The notes beneath the pieces were generated by a model that made no database searches, was not told where the DNA came from, and saw nothing but the letters and a program-made list of their open reading frames with translations. The position numbers and the translations under genes are program-made. DNA of 64,000 nt from Isoetes taiwanensis (lineage: Eukaryota; Streptophyta; Lycopodiopsida; Isoetales; Isoetaceae): positions 9,129,077 through 9,193,076 of the forward strand of contig JAJEKV010000039.1 in NCBI GenBank assembly GCA_021234155.1, given 5' to 3'. Of this stretch, positions 12,236-22,082 are shown one piece after another (position 1 is the first letter of the stretch; the number at the start of each line of letters is the position of its first letter).

Positions 12236-12933
12236 CTCCCCCCCACCAAACGACACTCAGAGTGAAGAAAAGGAGGAAGTGTTTCTGAGGGCGGGAAGCC
12301 ATCAGTCTGAAAGTGATCCTCACGGGAGTGAGGACGGGCACCATTATGGTAAGTGCTAATGAGATCCTGGCGTATTTGAAGAGCAGGAGGAGTGTTGAGC
12401 CCAAGGGCAGGATCGGCGTCAATGAGAAAATGAGAGCGCACCATGTCTTCAAGGGCAGCATGGGCTTCAGAAGAAACAAACTGGCACTCCATGAGTAGGC
12501 AGGTCTGGAGACCGAAGGCACTGACGCTGGCATTCGGATTACAGTGAAAGATGGGACGCTGCCGATTTAAAGAGCTGACCAGGATGCATTTGAGAGCAGC
12601 ACAGAAACCGGCTTGACGGTGTACTGAAGGATCGGGTGAGGTGGCTGCATTCTGCAAGAAGGTGTCAAGACCATGCAGAGCATCAGCAGGGCGTTGCCAA
12701 CCACGCTCATTGGGAATATAGATCCAATTGGTAGTGTTATCAAGGGTGGCACCATCCTCCCAATTGGAGCGGCGAACAAAACGGGGATCCCACCGGAGAT
12801 CCGTCGAGATCTGAGGTGGAGTCCATCCAGCATGACCATCCATGACCTTGGTCCAAAAGGGGAGACGCCAATCAGAGGTCAAGAACCTGGGGCGTGGAGG
12901 AACACCCAGGGAAGCATAGGGAGAGGGGATCAT
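12061..12933 (-). CDS. Gypsy extra ORF, C-terminal part
   Basis: A 290-codon sense-strand ORF lies between integrase and the 3' LTR and runs 175 bp into the LTR. The N-terminal half has a globular composition (LTSDWRLPFWTKVMDGH, WIYIPNERGWQRPADALHG). The C-terminus is Gln/Thr/Ser/Lys-rich and ends with KRRRSDK, a plausible nuclear localisation signal. The same frame is open upstream of the ATG to about 13095 (with DHWCKALDPALVREF), overlapping the end of the 523-codon ORF. The two are probably one protein split by a frameshift or joined by frameshifting. It resembles no retroviral protein I can name. The inverted copy is broken by frameshifts. Confidence 0.6.
   Translation of the reverse strand: MIPSPYASLGVPPRPRFLTSDWRLPFWTKVMDGHAGWTPPQISTDLRWDPRFVRRSNWEDGATLDNTTNWIYIPNERGWQRPADALHGLDTFLQNAATSPDPSVHRQAGFCAALKCILVSSLNRQRPIFHCNPNASVSAFGLQTCLLMECQFVSSEAHAALEDMVRSHFLIDADPALGLNTPPALQIRQDLISTYHNGARPHSREDHFQTDGFPPSETLPPFLHSECRLVGGSVSPVPPGTGLFMHTTDQVKLKDPQTGTGQSSKAQQKTKQQTTQSKPASVNKRRRSDK
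12236..12247 (-). promoter_or_regulatory. Polypurine tract of the gypsy element
   Basis: On the minus strand GGTGGGGGGGAG lies immediately before the TGTTAG start of the 3' LTR. That is the expected position and composition for the plus-strand DNA primer in reverse transcription. Confidence 0.8.
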
Positions 12934-13037
12934 GCCCGTGGGCGTGGGCTGCTGAGCCTGCTCCCTGAATTCTCGGACAAGAGCCGGATCTAGAGCTTTG
13001 CACCAATGGTCCCAAACAGAAGCAGGGAGCTGAGAAT

Positions 13038-14609
13038 TTACAGGAGGGCTATCCCAACCCGTGGGGACTGTCTTGCTATCCAGGAGAGCACGCAGTTGAT
13101 TGTATCTGCCAGTCTTTGCATATAAACTTGTGCAAAGGGAAGATCCTCGGGATGTCCCAGATACTTCCTTATCTGTTGCAGCGCTTCAGCTTGCCAGAGA
13201 GGCAAATGATGAGCAAGCTCAGGCATGTACTCTTGATGAAGAGCGTGTGTCTGATCATGATTAGCCAGATAGGGATTGTTATCCAAAAGCAACCATTGAA
13301 GTGTGGGATCACCCTGAAAGTTCTGATGTGGCCCATCTCGGAATTTGTCCTGTGTATCAGCCAGATAGAAATCATGAAAAATGTACGCCATTGGCTGAAC
13401 AACTCTGAAGGTGATCATATCCGGATAAATCCACAAGTGAATGAGATCAAAGACTAAAAGGGCGCAGAATAAACCTTTGTCTTCAACAGAGAGGTCCGGC
13501 CAGATCCGAAGAAAATCTGCAGTGCGCAGGGGAACATCAACTGAACCATCAGCCCCATGCCACTTTAGAAGAAAGAGGTGGCGACGGGCAACCACATAAT
13601 CCAGATAACTGGAAGGAACAGGGAAGTCAATAGGCAGGTTGCTAGCTATGGTAACATAGCCGTCAAGTTTGGTCTGAGCCTCATCAGCAGACTGAATAGC
13701 TTGCTGGAGCTGTTGTTCGAGGTAACAGATCCGGTTGTTCTTTTCTAACAGAAGGCGTGACTGGTCACGGACCCGTTTCTGAGAAGTCGTGACATGTGAG
13801 GAGGATTGGCCAGGAGCATTGAGTCGAAGCACGGCAATCTCAGCGTCATCAAGAATTTTCTGTTTCTGAACCTCCGTAAGTTGATCTTGGAGAGAGGTGA
13901 GCTGAGATGTCAAAGAGGCAATTTGAGCGTCACGCGCTGTAAGGTCTTGTGCTTGAGTGTTGTAGTTCCGAGAGAGTTCTGTATACAGCGTGTTGAGTTT
14001 GGCAATATCTTTATCTTTGGCAACCAAAAGAGTCTCTCGTGCCTTGACCTGCTCCAATAATTCTTGAATGGTGGTCTGCAATTGTGCCCGCTGATCGGCA
14101 AGCTGAGTAATCTGATTATGGGCAGCCTTGAGATCTTCACGGGCCTGTAAAAAGACTTCGTGCTTGTCTTGAAGCTGGGTCTCCAGAGTATTCACTTGCG
14201 TGGTAGCAGCTTGAAGGTCACGGTGAACTGCATCGGAGGCCTCCAGGGCCGTTTGAACCCCATGCATGAGAGCTTCTTGGGATTCTTGTAACTTGAGAGC
14301 AGCAGCTTGAGCATCCTGCTGATATTGATACAAAAGCTGGCGAGGGTGCGGAGGCAGAGGGGCCTGCTGTTGCCGTGGTTGTGATGTTTGGGAGACATGA
14401 TGAGAACTGGAGGGCCTCGTTTCTGTAGAGGAAGAGGAGACAGTGACATGCGTGGTGTTATGCTGGACATGACCAGAAGAAGAAGGGCGTGAAGTGCCAA
14501 CTGGTTGATTTTGAGGAAGGGAATGAAATGACTGTTGAGTGGAAGCATGAGAATGAGGAGGTGAGGGAGGAAAGTAATGACGAATGATGGCTTGAAGATG
14601 GCCTCCCAC
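13038..14609 (-). CDS. Gypsy extra ORF, coiled-coil part
   Basis: A 523-codon sense-strand ORF is the longest in the window. Residues 1-100 are Ser/Thr/Pro/Gln/His-rich and probably disordered. Residues about 100-330 are a long heptad-type coiled coil (runs such as LETQLQDKHEVFLQAREDLK and LTSQLTSLQDQLTEVQKQK). Residues 330-523 look globular (LDYVVARRHLFLLKWHG, PMAYIFHDFYLADTQDKF). It sits after integrase in the same orientation, where some Tat/Athila-type elements carry extra or env-like ORFs. I see no signal peptide or membrane segment, so an envelope role is not supported. A structural or nuclear role is only a guess. Confidence 0.65.
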   Translation of the reverse strand: MGGHLQAIIRHYFPPSPPHSHASTQQSFHSLPQNQPVGTSRPSSSGHVQHNTTHVTVSSSSTETRPSSSHHVSQTSQPRQQQAPLPPHPRQLLYQYQQDAQAAALKLQESQEALMHGVQTALEASDAVHRDLQAATTQVNTLETQLQDKHEVFLQAREDLKAAHNQITQLADQRAQLQTTIQELLEQVKARETLLVAKDKDIAKLNTLYTELSRNYNTQAQDLTARDAQIASLTSQLTSLQDQLTEVQKQKILDDAEIAVLRLNAPGQSSSHVTTSQKRVRDQSRLLLEKNNRICYLEQQLQQAIQSADEAQTKLDGYVTIASNLPIDFPVPSSYLDYVVARRHLFLLKWHGADGSVDVPLRTADFLRIWPDLSVEDKGLFCALLVFDLIHLWIYPDMITFRVVQPMAYIFHDFYLADTQDKFRDGPHQNFQGDPTLQWLLLDNNPYLANHDQTHALHQEYMPELAHHLPLWQAEALQQIRKYLGHPEDLPFAQVYMQRLADTINCVLSWIARQSPRVGIALL

Positions 14610-15510
14610 CGAAACTTGAGGAGATAGAAGTGGTAGCCCTCAAGACGGTCCAACTTCTTGGAGAAGGCAGAGAACAATAATTGGGGCCAATCAATGTGGT
14701 GGTTGGAGCGAGTAGCAGTGACCACTATATTATAGAAAGGCTTATTGATATGGGTGTTCTTGATAGAATACCCAAGGAACTTGCGCCAGAGAAACTTAAC
14801 AAAGGTTTCATGGGGCTTGTCAATATTTGTCAGGCGATGCACATTGGCATGATAAGCAGGAGCACCAAACTCAGTGACATCTAGATCCTGTATGGCAGAC
14901 CAAGATAAACAAGGGGTTTGCAAAGGGATATGGAATACCTCGAGAAATTAGGTCTTTGGGTCGGTGAAATGGTGGTGCCATCGACCAGCGTAGTGTATCC
15001 ATTCGGTTTGTTGACGATGTGAGCGATGAACCGCCTCAACTGGTCCGGATTTGGGCGGGAAGTTCCATTTGTGAAAATCGTAAAAGCTTCGGCGTTCTGC
15101 GACTTCACGATTCAGGCCAACAAGGGCTTCACGGAAAAGGGCGTCAAGAAAGATACCGACTAAAAAGAGTCGGTTCCTCGGGAGCGTAAGCTTGAAGTGT
15201 AGGAAATTTTGGGGCAGCCATGGCAAAGAGCTTCGAAAAAATAACGGGTGATGCAAAGGCGAGAGCGGAGAACGGAGGATCTAAGGACGGCGCAGAGAGA
15301 CTTTAAAAGGTTTAGGGCGCCGTAAATGGAGGCGAAGGGGTATGATGAGGGCTTAAAATCAGAATCGTTGATGGTGCCAGTGTCGAAAAGATGCCAAGGA
15401 GGGATTGAGAGGCAAAATTTGGCTAAGTCCCCGAACAACAAAGGGAGAAGTAATGAACGGTGGAGATGAGGCGGAGAGAATGATGGGATGTGATGGTGGC
15501 TAAAGGACAC
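14610..15510 (-). CDS. Gypsy extra ORF, N-terminal pieces
   Basis: Upstream of the coiled-coil ORF the protein continues in two other frames. A stretch from about 15256 reads ALVGLNREVAERRSFYDFHKW, then HYAGRWHHHFTDPKT. A 243-codon ORF from 14923 reads LDVTEFGAPAYHANVHRLTN and VKFLWRKFLGYSIKNTHINK, ending near FRWEAIF where the 523-codon frame takes over. Each piece is protein-like only over its own span, so the original was one longer ORF of about 3.4 kb that has since shifted frame at about 14610 and 14950. No family is recognised. The homologous plus-strand region in the right arm is 55600-56200. Confidence 0.45.
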
Positions 15511-16162
15511 ACATTAATGTTCGACGGGCGTGAAAAGAAGGAATGGCATTTAATGCTGGCAACTCGAAGTGGGATATCATTAAAACGAATGTGTCAGAAG
15601 GTACCATGGCGAGATATGCGGCGGGAGAAAAGATTCTCATTTTAGAAACAGCCTTGCATTGCAAACACGTTGGCAATTTTTGTGATTGGTCCACGTCGAC
15701 AAGGAGTTCCTCGGTTGGCTATATAAGACGAACCGGGAGTGAAGCGAAGGCATCCGATGGCGCTCAGTATGTCTGCGGCTGGTTTGCATGATAACTGCAC
15801 TATGCCTTCGAACTGTCTGGAGTGGATTACCTGTAAGATGGATTGTCTGGACCTCTGGCGCTGCCACAACCGTGGCCTGGCGATGGATGGCTGGTGTGCC
15901 GGGATGGCTGAACATCCCGATCCGAAGACCAACGGGATGGAGGTGATTCTGCACCTTCGCTGGGACCCGGAGCATAACCTCTACCACATCCTGCGCATCA
16001 CCTCTGCTCCGAACCCGGAGTAGAGGGTTTTTCTTCTTAGGACTTATTAGATAGGGCTCTGAGCCCGTTTTTGTATATAGGGCAGTGCCCATAGCGGAAA
16101 TAGCTGGGCTGTGCCCACATTTTGTAAAAAAATTCCACCTATAATATAAATATGCCGCTGGT
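15511..16162. other. Gypsy segment between integrase and extra ORF; inner end of left arm
   Basis: Short ORFs on both strands overlap here, including a 214-codon minus-strand ORF at 15637-16281 with no recognised domain. The large inverted repeat ends at 16140. An AT-rich patch (TAATATAAATATG) follows at 16141-16153, before the integrase stop codon. Confidence 0.4.
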
Positions 16163-17450
16163 TTAGTAAACATCTGTTGTGTTTGCGTCTGGAACAGCAT
16201 CTGTTTGTTGATTTTCACTTTCTGTGGTATGAAATGTTTTGAGGCGAAAGCCATTAACCAGTGTAGGTAATGGAGTTCCATCTAATTCAGCCAGCTGGAA
16301 AACGCTGGGTTGAACCACTTGAGCAATTTGATAAGGGCCAAGCCATCGAAACTTTAGTCTACCCGAAAAATTTTTGTACCGAGAATCATAAAGAAGAACC
16401 AAATCTCCTTCCTTGAATGTTTTTGTCTTCAAACGTTTGTCATGTAAAGATTTTTGCAACCGTTGTCCATGAAGAACTCGAATATAAGCATCCCTTCTAA
16501 GTTCATCCAACTGTTCCAATTGATAAACCCTTTCTTTGAGTGCAAAGAAAGGATTATGGGCGAGCTTGATTGAAAAGAGAGTTGGGAGAATGTACTCAAA
16601 AGGCATGAGAGCTTCTTGACCATAAACCAATTTGAAAGGAGTGTGACCAAAGAGCTATTCTCGAAACAAGTATTATAAGCCCAAAGAACAAAGAGGGAAG
16701 TTTGTTTTGCCGCCAAGGCGAGAGCGCCAGAAATTTTCTTGAGAATTGTGACCAAAGTTTTGTTGGTGCTTTCTGCCAAACCATTCCCTTGAGGATAGTA
16801 AGGTGTGCTCTTGTGATGATGTATCAGGAGATAATCCGTCAGCTCCTTGATGGTATGATTGATAAAATGGACACCACGATCACCGACCAGCTCCGGTGGG
16901 GCAGCCCGAATCACGTGATGATTTGTTGATAGAGGACCTTACCGTGGCTTTGGCCGCGGTGTTGTCGGAAGTGCGCAAGCTTCCGCCCATTTGGTAGCGT
17001 GGTCGGTGAGAACGAGAATGTAGCGCACGGGTGTGCCGCGGGCAGAGGATCGATGGGTCCCACAAAATCCATTCCCCATTTGCTGAAGGGAAGAAGTGGC
17101 GTGGCGACCGGCATCAAGGGAAGAGCCGCCACGGGCGGGCCGCCCCACACCGGCAAGCGTCCACGTCGCGGCGTGCGGCGGAGCGTCTTTGAAGAGCGTG
17201 GGCCAAAAATAACCAGCAAGAAGGATTTTGCGTGCCGTGGTGTCACCATGAAAATGACCACCACCGAGCCCTTCGTGGGCTTCTCGAACAATATCGGGGA
17301 CTTCATGAGGGAGAACACAGCGTCGAAGGACGGTATCCTTACCCTTCTTGTAAAGATGGCCTGCAACCATAGTGTAGTCACGGACCTCGCGGAGAAATTG
17401 ATGTCGACGGGATTGTCACTTGGCTGGAGAGAGCATGGCGTCCTCTGGTG
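16163..17450 (-). pseudogene. Ty3/gypsy integrase
   Basis: The minus strand from about 17370 gives a zinc-binding N-domain (VAGHLYKKGKDTVLRRC, HEGLGGGHFHGDTTARKIL, GYFWPTLFKDA). After a frameshift comes the core start (LLPFSKWGMDFVGPID, VLTDHATKWAEA), then the second part of the core (DRGVHFINHTIKELTDYL, YYPQGNGLAESTNKTL, from about 16880). The C-terminal region is a 155-codon ORF (VYGQEALMPFEYILPT, GDLVLLYDSRYKNF, LKFRWLGPYQIAQVV) ending at 16163. The Cys pair of the HHCC finger is not visible. The two frame changes leave it non-functional. The GGHF...ARKIL...GYFWPTLFKDA phrase is of the non-chromoviral Tat/Athila type. The start is cut off by the nested transposon at 17451. Confidence 0.85.
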
Positions 17451-17454
17451 GAAG
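17451..17454. other. Left target-site duplication (GAAG)
   Basis: GAAG immediately precedes the left terminal inverted repeat, and GAAG also follows the right one at 29731-29734. Deleting the element plus one copy joins RNase H to integrase in the same reading frame across the peptide GALPPED. Confidence 0.8.
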
Positions 17455-17485
17455 AACCATCATTCAATTAAATTGGGTTTATGTC
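17455..17485 (+). repeat. Left terminal inverted repeat
   Basis: 31 bp matching the reverse complement of 29700-29730 at 29 positions. The mismatches are at TIR positions 10 (T/C) and 24 (T/A). The internal AATTAAATT is itself nearly palindromic. Confidence 0.9.
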
Positions 17486-17649
17486 TTAATTTTGGGACAA
17501 ATTTCATATTGCATGTTTTTAGTAGCATATTCAAATTCACACATTTCACCTCAAAATTATGAAAACGTAATATCATGTTATTTACAAAATAGTCAATATT
17601 TCACAATATAGCACCATATCATAAAAACGTGATAACAAAAATTTACATA

Positions 17650-20502
17650 GTTATTCAACTTTCTTCAAGCACCCCCAATGATATCATAGCCTTCTTCCTG
17701 ACATCCTGAGGTATTGTAATTCTCGCATTTCTAGCTGGAATAGTGTTTGGAGTCCATGAGTACAAAACACTTTCATAGTCTAGCCAAAGATCGGGGATCA
17801 CTGGATTTCTCCTCCATCTCTTTGTCCAACAACTGAGTACCTTTCTTTATCCGACACGTTGGTCAACCGATGCTGGACACCACCATTCCACCCGCACATG
17901 GTTGAAGTTAATATTACCTTCTTCTTTGCAAATATCGAGGAGATAGTGAACCCCAACCACTTTGGATATGTATCTAAATCGATGGCTTTACTACCACAAA
18001 TTGGTGGCATTCCAAGTCATGGAAGGTTCATAAGCATCCATGCCTAGAAACTTTGGCCTATTGTTCTTAGGACCAACATAGTGTTTGTCGAAGGAGGAGG
18101 AGCATATTGCTTGCGAATGCTACTTACGGTGTCATCAAAATCCCTCAAAGACCGCTAAGGTCTTCCACCTAGTCTTAGGCAACCACCCTTCTTTCAATTC
18201 ATCCGAGGATGTGTCTATCTCCCCAACAAAGTTAATCACCTTCTTCGGTAAGCCACCAAGGCACGGTTGGTGTCATCCGGATTGGTTTGCCAATGCTTTA
18301 TATAGTCTTGGATTCCTTCCTTAGTCAATCCCAATTGCTTCACTTCTTCAAGTAGGTTTTAAAGCTTTTGGTTGACCTAGAGGTATCATAGGCTTGCCAT
18401 TCTCATCTCTACGCCATATTTCCTCCCTCCTCTCCACTCATCCTCTCGAAGGTCTCATCTTCCATTGGAAGATTGGAATCCCATCTCTCACCCAAAAGTG
18501 AACCGGCAGAGGCACGGAATGACCTTCAAGATCCAATGTATAACCATCCACAAAGCTCTTCCAATCGGGCACTTCTTCTATGAGAGAAGCTATAGGGTTT
18601 GGAGTAGTGCATTCATGCAAGATTTCCATTAGCCTAGGAAAGTTGGTCCTTTGCTTGCTGCTTCAAAGATACAACTATATTTGCCAAATAATGCATCCAC
18701 ATCCTCATGGGTATGCGGGCATAAGAAACCCTAAATTAACTCTTTTCAAATATCCCCACAAATTGTTAAGTAGGATAGGAAAGAAAACATCCACCGTTTA
18801 TTTTGGCCAAAGACAATTATCAAGTTGCAAGAGAAACCTTTTGGGTAGATCTTGAGGTTTAGCACGTGAAGTTGAAGCTCCAACATGTTCATTAGACCCA
18901 TGCTTCCTAAACCTTGCCTTCTTGAACTTTTCAATATTGTTAGGGTTTCCATCTAACAATGCTCTATGTAGTGCCCGGCTAGCAATGTAAGGTCCCGAGG
19001 TGACCATTGTATCCATTTTCATAGTTTCTCAAACACCTCATGATACTCCCAATATGAAAATCTGGACCATCACTCCACAACTCCAAACTAAAATGGCCAT
19101 AGTAGGTTTGATTCGCCCATGCAAGATTGCCCCAGTCATTGAGATCACAGAAGGGTATGATCTTCCACATGACTTTGGTATGTACTTGAATTGTGGAAGT
19201 CAAGTCTTTTGCTGGTCCATCTTGTCATGTATAATACATAAATAGTTATTGGGTTCCAATGCAGATAAAGTCCTCCACATCCAATAACATGATCTACATG
19301 ATAGTTGGTCAGTCATATGGTCCTTCATATGCTCCCTTATCCTAGCCCTTTGACTAGGTTGCACAGTCTTATCAAGAGTCTCCTTCAACTTAGCACATAA
19401 ATTGCACTTTGCAAAGTTGTTTGAAGTTGCTATGGTGACATGATTGAAATGCTTCTAGGTTGGGATATTGGAAGAATTCCCAATTCTCGAAGTAGGGAAT
19501 TCACTTCTTCCAAAATACTCTTTTGAGTACAATGTGATGGCAACCTTTTCTCAACAACGCTTCTTCCCTTTTCATCCCCTTCGCTTTTGTGTGGCATAGA
19601 CTCGCATTGAAATCAATATATTTTTCAAATATCTCCCTGGCAGCCGTGGTCCTAGCCGTTGGTCTCAACAAACTATTATTTCCATGTAAAGCAATCCTAT
19701 TCCCCTCTGCCTGCTTTTTTTTGCCAATTATGCCATGAAGAAGTTGGAATTGCATGGATACTCCGCCATGCTTTTGCACATATCCATTTGCCTAGCAAAG
19801 GGTATCTTTTTGTTTGGGTTTCTTTCATCTTGAAGTGCATGCTCAAGATTGTGTACATGTAGGTCCTCCTCTCATCAACAAGTGTACTCTTGAAAAGTGG
19901 CTCTTGCTTCCACCAATTGTTCTATTGTGAAGAATTGCATACAATCACTCCAACAACAATCTGAGCCCCTAACCTTCACCATTGTCTCACGTTTGGTGTC
20001 ACTAATCAACTTGGCTCTTTTGCTAGGATAATGTCGGCAACCTGATACTTCTCCCCTTTTTGCCTAGGTTTAGAGTTCCAACCGCCAATGGATCAATATC
20101 AAGACAATCATTGTCCCCAACAACCTCGTGCTCACGAAAAATATAATCCTCCACAAATTGAACACTACTTATAGGCCATGCCATGATGCAAGGAACCTCC
20201 AATTGCTTGACACAACCAAAACATTCCTTGTCACCCAAACCTTTACCTTTCCAGTTGTCTTCCAACATCGAAATTGCAATACCAATATTGTCTTCCCCTA
20301 GCCTTTCATCATTATTAACGGCTTCACCGGGATACGCTAGCACAATGACTCCTTGGCCTACTATTTCCTTGTTGCACTTGTGCATGATTCTCACCTTCTT
20401 GTTCCTCCATTGCACCCTACTATAGAGGACTAATTGTTTTTCTTCAACATTCTTGCTAGGAGTTGGTTTTTCATTGATATTGCTCTTTTCAATATGTTGC
20501 AC
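17650..20502 (-). pseudogene. Transposase-like protein (DUF7869-type, tentative)
   Basis: Minus-strand fragments in different frames follow the order I associate with RNase-H-fold DUF7869 proteins. An N-terminal region comes first (20502-20023, 159 codons, MQHIEKSNINEKPTPSK). Next is HGIIGKKKQAEGNRIALHGN...EIFEKYIDFNASLCHTKAKG (19779-19530). Then comes ETLDKTVQPSQRARIREHMK followed by YLCIIHDKMDQQKT (19388-19200). After that is GPDFHIGSIMRCLRNYENG (about 19080-19020), then PKRFLLQLDNCLWPK (about 18840). C-terminal pieces include PDWKSFVDGYTLDLEGHSV (about 18560) and PPICGSKAIDLDTYPKW (about 18000). The acidic residues in DKMD and QLDN are candidate catalytic positions by analogy only. At least eight frame changes interrupt it, some possibly read errors. 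The family name is from memory and unverified. Confidence 0.5.
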
Positions 20503-20882
20503 ACCATCTTGAGTTGGAGAGGCACCATTGACCTAGGCAAATTGCACCCTTTTTAGTCAATGAGTAAGAAAACATTATTACACCATAAGATAAAAAAAGT
20601 ACGTACATTTATGGAATATGTAGAGGTAAATCAAATTTTTTTAAAAGCAAGAAATTCCTTGGAAATAGGTTTAATATAATAATAACAATGGGCGTAAACG
20701 AAATCATTTAAAACAAGAATTTTCATGGCAACAACAAGGAAATGACATTTATATAAATATATCCAAATTTTAATTATCGAAAATTTGGATATATGATTAC
20801 GAAAAGACATATAACTAATAGACGTGAGAATTTATTATCCATAATAATATACCCTAGATAATATAGCTGGCGGGAATTTCGT
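20503..20882. promoter_or_regulatory. Divergent intergenic region of the nested transposon
   Basis: An AT-rich stretch separates the minus-strand transposase-like gene from the first plus-strand promoter module. It includes ATATAAATATATCC (20751-20764) and several A/T runs suited to a promoter for the leftward gene, but no TATA box can be chosen with confidence. No ORF is seen. Confidence 0.35.
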
Positions 20883-20949
20883 ACGCCTGGCGTGTTATTT
20901 GAGGCAATAAATTATTCACGCTAAGAGCTAATTAACCCTATATAAATCC
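20883..20949 (+). promoter_or_regulatory. Promoter module 1 (GCGTG...CACGC plus TATATAAAT)
   Basis: ACGCCTGGCGTG (20883-20894, a perfect palindrome) is followed by GCAATAAATTATTCACGCT, a CTAATT stretch and the TATA box CCTATATAAATCC centred on 20943. An ATG (20994) follows 47 bp after the TATA box. The same arrangement recurs at 22017-22082, so this is a duplicated regulatory unit, not chance. Confidence 0.65.
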
Positions 20950-20993
20950 GGTTCACGCTCTCAAGACCATTCTGTCCCAATTTTTTTTTCGCC

Positions 20994-21495
20994 ATGGGCC
21001 ATGCGTTCGCTTCGGGCCTTCGCATGAAGAACCCGAGGTCTCGTCAAAGAGACGCCGGGTTGAAGAACCCTCTTCCCCGGCCATCGATTTCCTTGCCCAA
21101 ATTCTCCTCGATTCCGATTAGGAGGATGATTCTGAATTCGAGATGGAAGAGGAGGAGTTGAGCTCCTCTGATTCCTCTGATTCTGAAGAGGAGGAAGAGG
21201 AGGAAGAGGAGGAGTTGGAGGAAGAGGAGGAGATGTCCTCCCAAGAGCACATGACCGCTCTGCTTCAGGGTTGGGTTGACCCTGAAACAGAGAATGAAAA
21301 TCTCAAGAGGAGGAGGAGGAAGAGGAGGAGGAGGGGAGGAAGAGGATGAGGAGGAAGGTCGAGACCAGTTTTTTAGAATGGGTGAGAGATGAGCAGGTTT
21401 GCATGTGCCATTTTTATTTTTTTTTTCACCTTTCTTTCTTTTCTAACACCTTTCTTTCTTCTTTGTTCCAGACGTGGAAGATCAATGATGAGATC
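20994..21495 (+). CDS. Acidic, Glu-rich first exon of plus-strand gene A
   Basis: About 25 bp downstream of the expected start of transcription, a frame reads EEPEVSSKRRRVEEPSSPA, then AIDFLAQILLDSD, meets a TAG (21118-21120), and continues as EDDSEFEMEEEELSSSDSSD with a run of about 20 acidic residues, then MSSQEHMTALLQGWVDPETE. A second acidic or basic run follows. KRRRVEE could serve as a nuclear signal. An intron probably starts near 21375, and the acceptor TTCCAG (21466-21471) precedes a short exon. The TAG inside GATTAGGAG and the ATG being in another frame may reflect lost bases. Function is unknown; an acidic activator or histone-binding role would be a guess. Confidence 0.4.
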
Positions 21496-21499
21496 CGGT

Positions 21500-21562
21500 G
21501 CATCTTGTAAAGCCTTCCGGGCATTTTGTAAAGCCTTGGGCATTTTGTAAAGCCATTCTTGG
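21500..21562 (+). repeat. Three tandem 20-bp units at the end of gene A
   Basis: CATCTTGTAAAGCCTTCC, CATTTTGTAAAGCCTTGGG and CATTTTGTAAAGCCATTC follow one another with about 20-bp spacing. They lie just after the short second exon and are followed by a T/C-rich tract (21590-21735) with repeated TTTTCTTCAAAC. This is probably 3' UTR or downstream sequence. Confidence 0.7.
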
Positions 21563-21739
21563 CATCTGTACATATCAATTTTGAATGAAATCAAATAGTT
21601 TTCTTCACAAACTTTTTCTTCAAACAATTTTCTTCAAACATTTTTTTTTCAGACATAAAAATATTTTGAATGAAATCAAACTGCTTTTCTCCAAGCATTT
21701 TGTCTCCAAAGTGTTTTCTCCAAAATTTTGTCTCGTGAT

Positions 21740-22010
21740 TTGTCTCAACAAAGTCTCAGGAACACTATAAATCAATCACAAGAAGATAGGAAATTTTCCT
21801 ATACCGACCTAAAACAATTCCCCAACTCAACAAGTCATTTTTTAGCCTTGATAATTTTGCCTTTAAAATTATTTTTAATTTAGCCTATATAAAATTTCAA
21901 ATTTTTTTTTTCTAATGCAATGAATGGAATAAAATGTTTGGAGAATTTATTGCATGAAATGCAATATTCTCCATATATACCATATACATGTCATAAATCA
22001 AGGGAAGACC
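21740..22010. other. AT-rich spacer between genes A and B
   Basis: There is no ORF beyond 60 codons and no recognised motif. It includes a T9 run and CATATACATG-type alternating sequence. Confidence 0.4.
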
Positions 22011-22016
22011 AGACAA

Positions 22017-22082
22017 AGCGTGTTAATTCAAGCAATCAATTATTCACGCTTAACTTATTTCTAATTGTGCCTATATAAATCC
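22017..22082 (+). promoter_or_regulatory. Promoter module 2 (copy of module 1)
   Basis: GCGTGTTAATTCAAGCAATC, AATTATTCACGCTTAAC, CTAATT and CCTATATAAATCC occur in the same order and nearly the same spacing as in module 1. The TATA box is at 22072-22080. After it, TTTTACGCCTCAAAG parallels GTTCACGCTCTCAAG in module 1, so similarity spans about 90 bp. The first ATG of gene B is at 22431, behind a likely 5' UTR intron. Confidence 0.65.

Larger units (their letters stand above)
6550..16140 (+). repeat. Left arm of a large inverted duplication
   Basis: Position 6550 pairs with 64000, 11767 with 58831, 15911 with 54896 and 16140 with about 54671. The arms are therefore colinear over about 9.6 and 9.3 kb, with only small net length loss in the right copy. 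Similarity ends abruptly just inside an AGGTG/CACCT block. The arm contains a LINE, a small helical ORF, a gypsy 3' LTR and the gypsy extra ORFs. Reading frames are much more open here than in the right arm. Confidence 0.9.

Noticed and set aside
12673-12993. 106-codon plus-strand ORF
   Set aside because: It is the shadow of the 290-codon extra ORF on the minus strand.
13038-14609. Envelope gene
   Set aside because: It occupies an env-like position but has no signal peptide, transmembrane segment or Cys pattern, and a long coiled coil dominates.
16999-17562. 187-codon plus-strand ORF
   Set aside because: It is antisense to the gypsy integrase, whose motifs are clear on the minus strand. It crosses the left TIR boundary, so it cannot be one gene.
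21044-21250. Leucine-rich minus-strand ORF
   Set aside because: It is the complement of the Glu-rich GAG/GAA tract of gene A.
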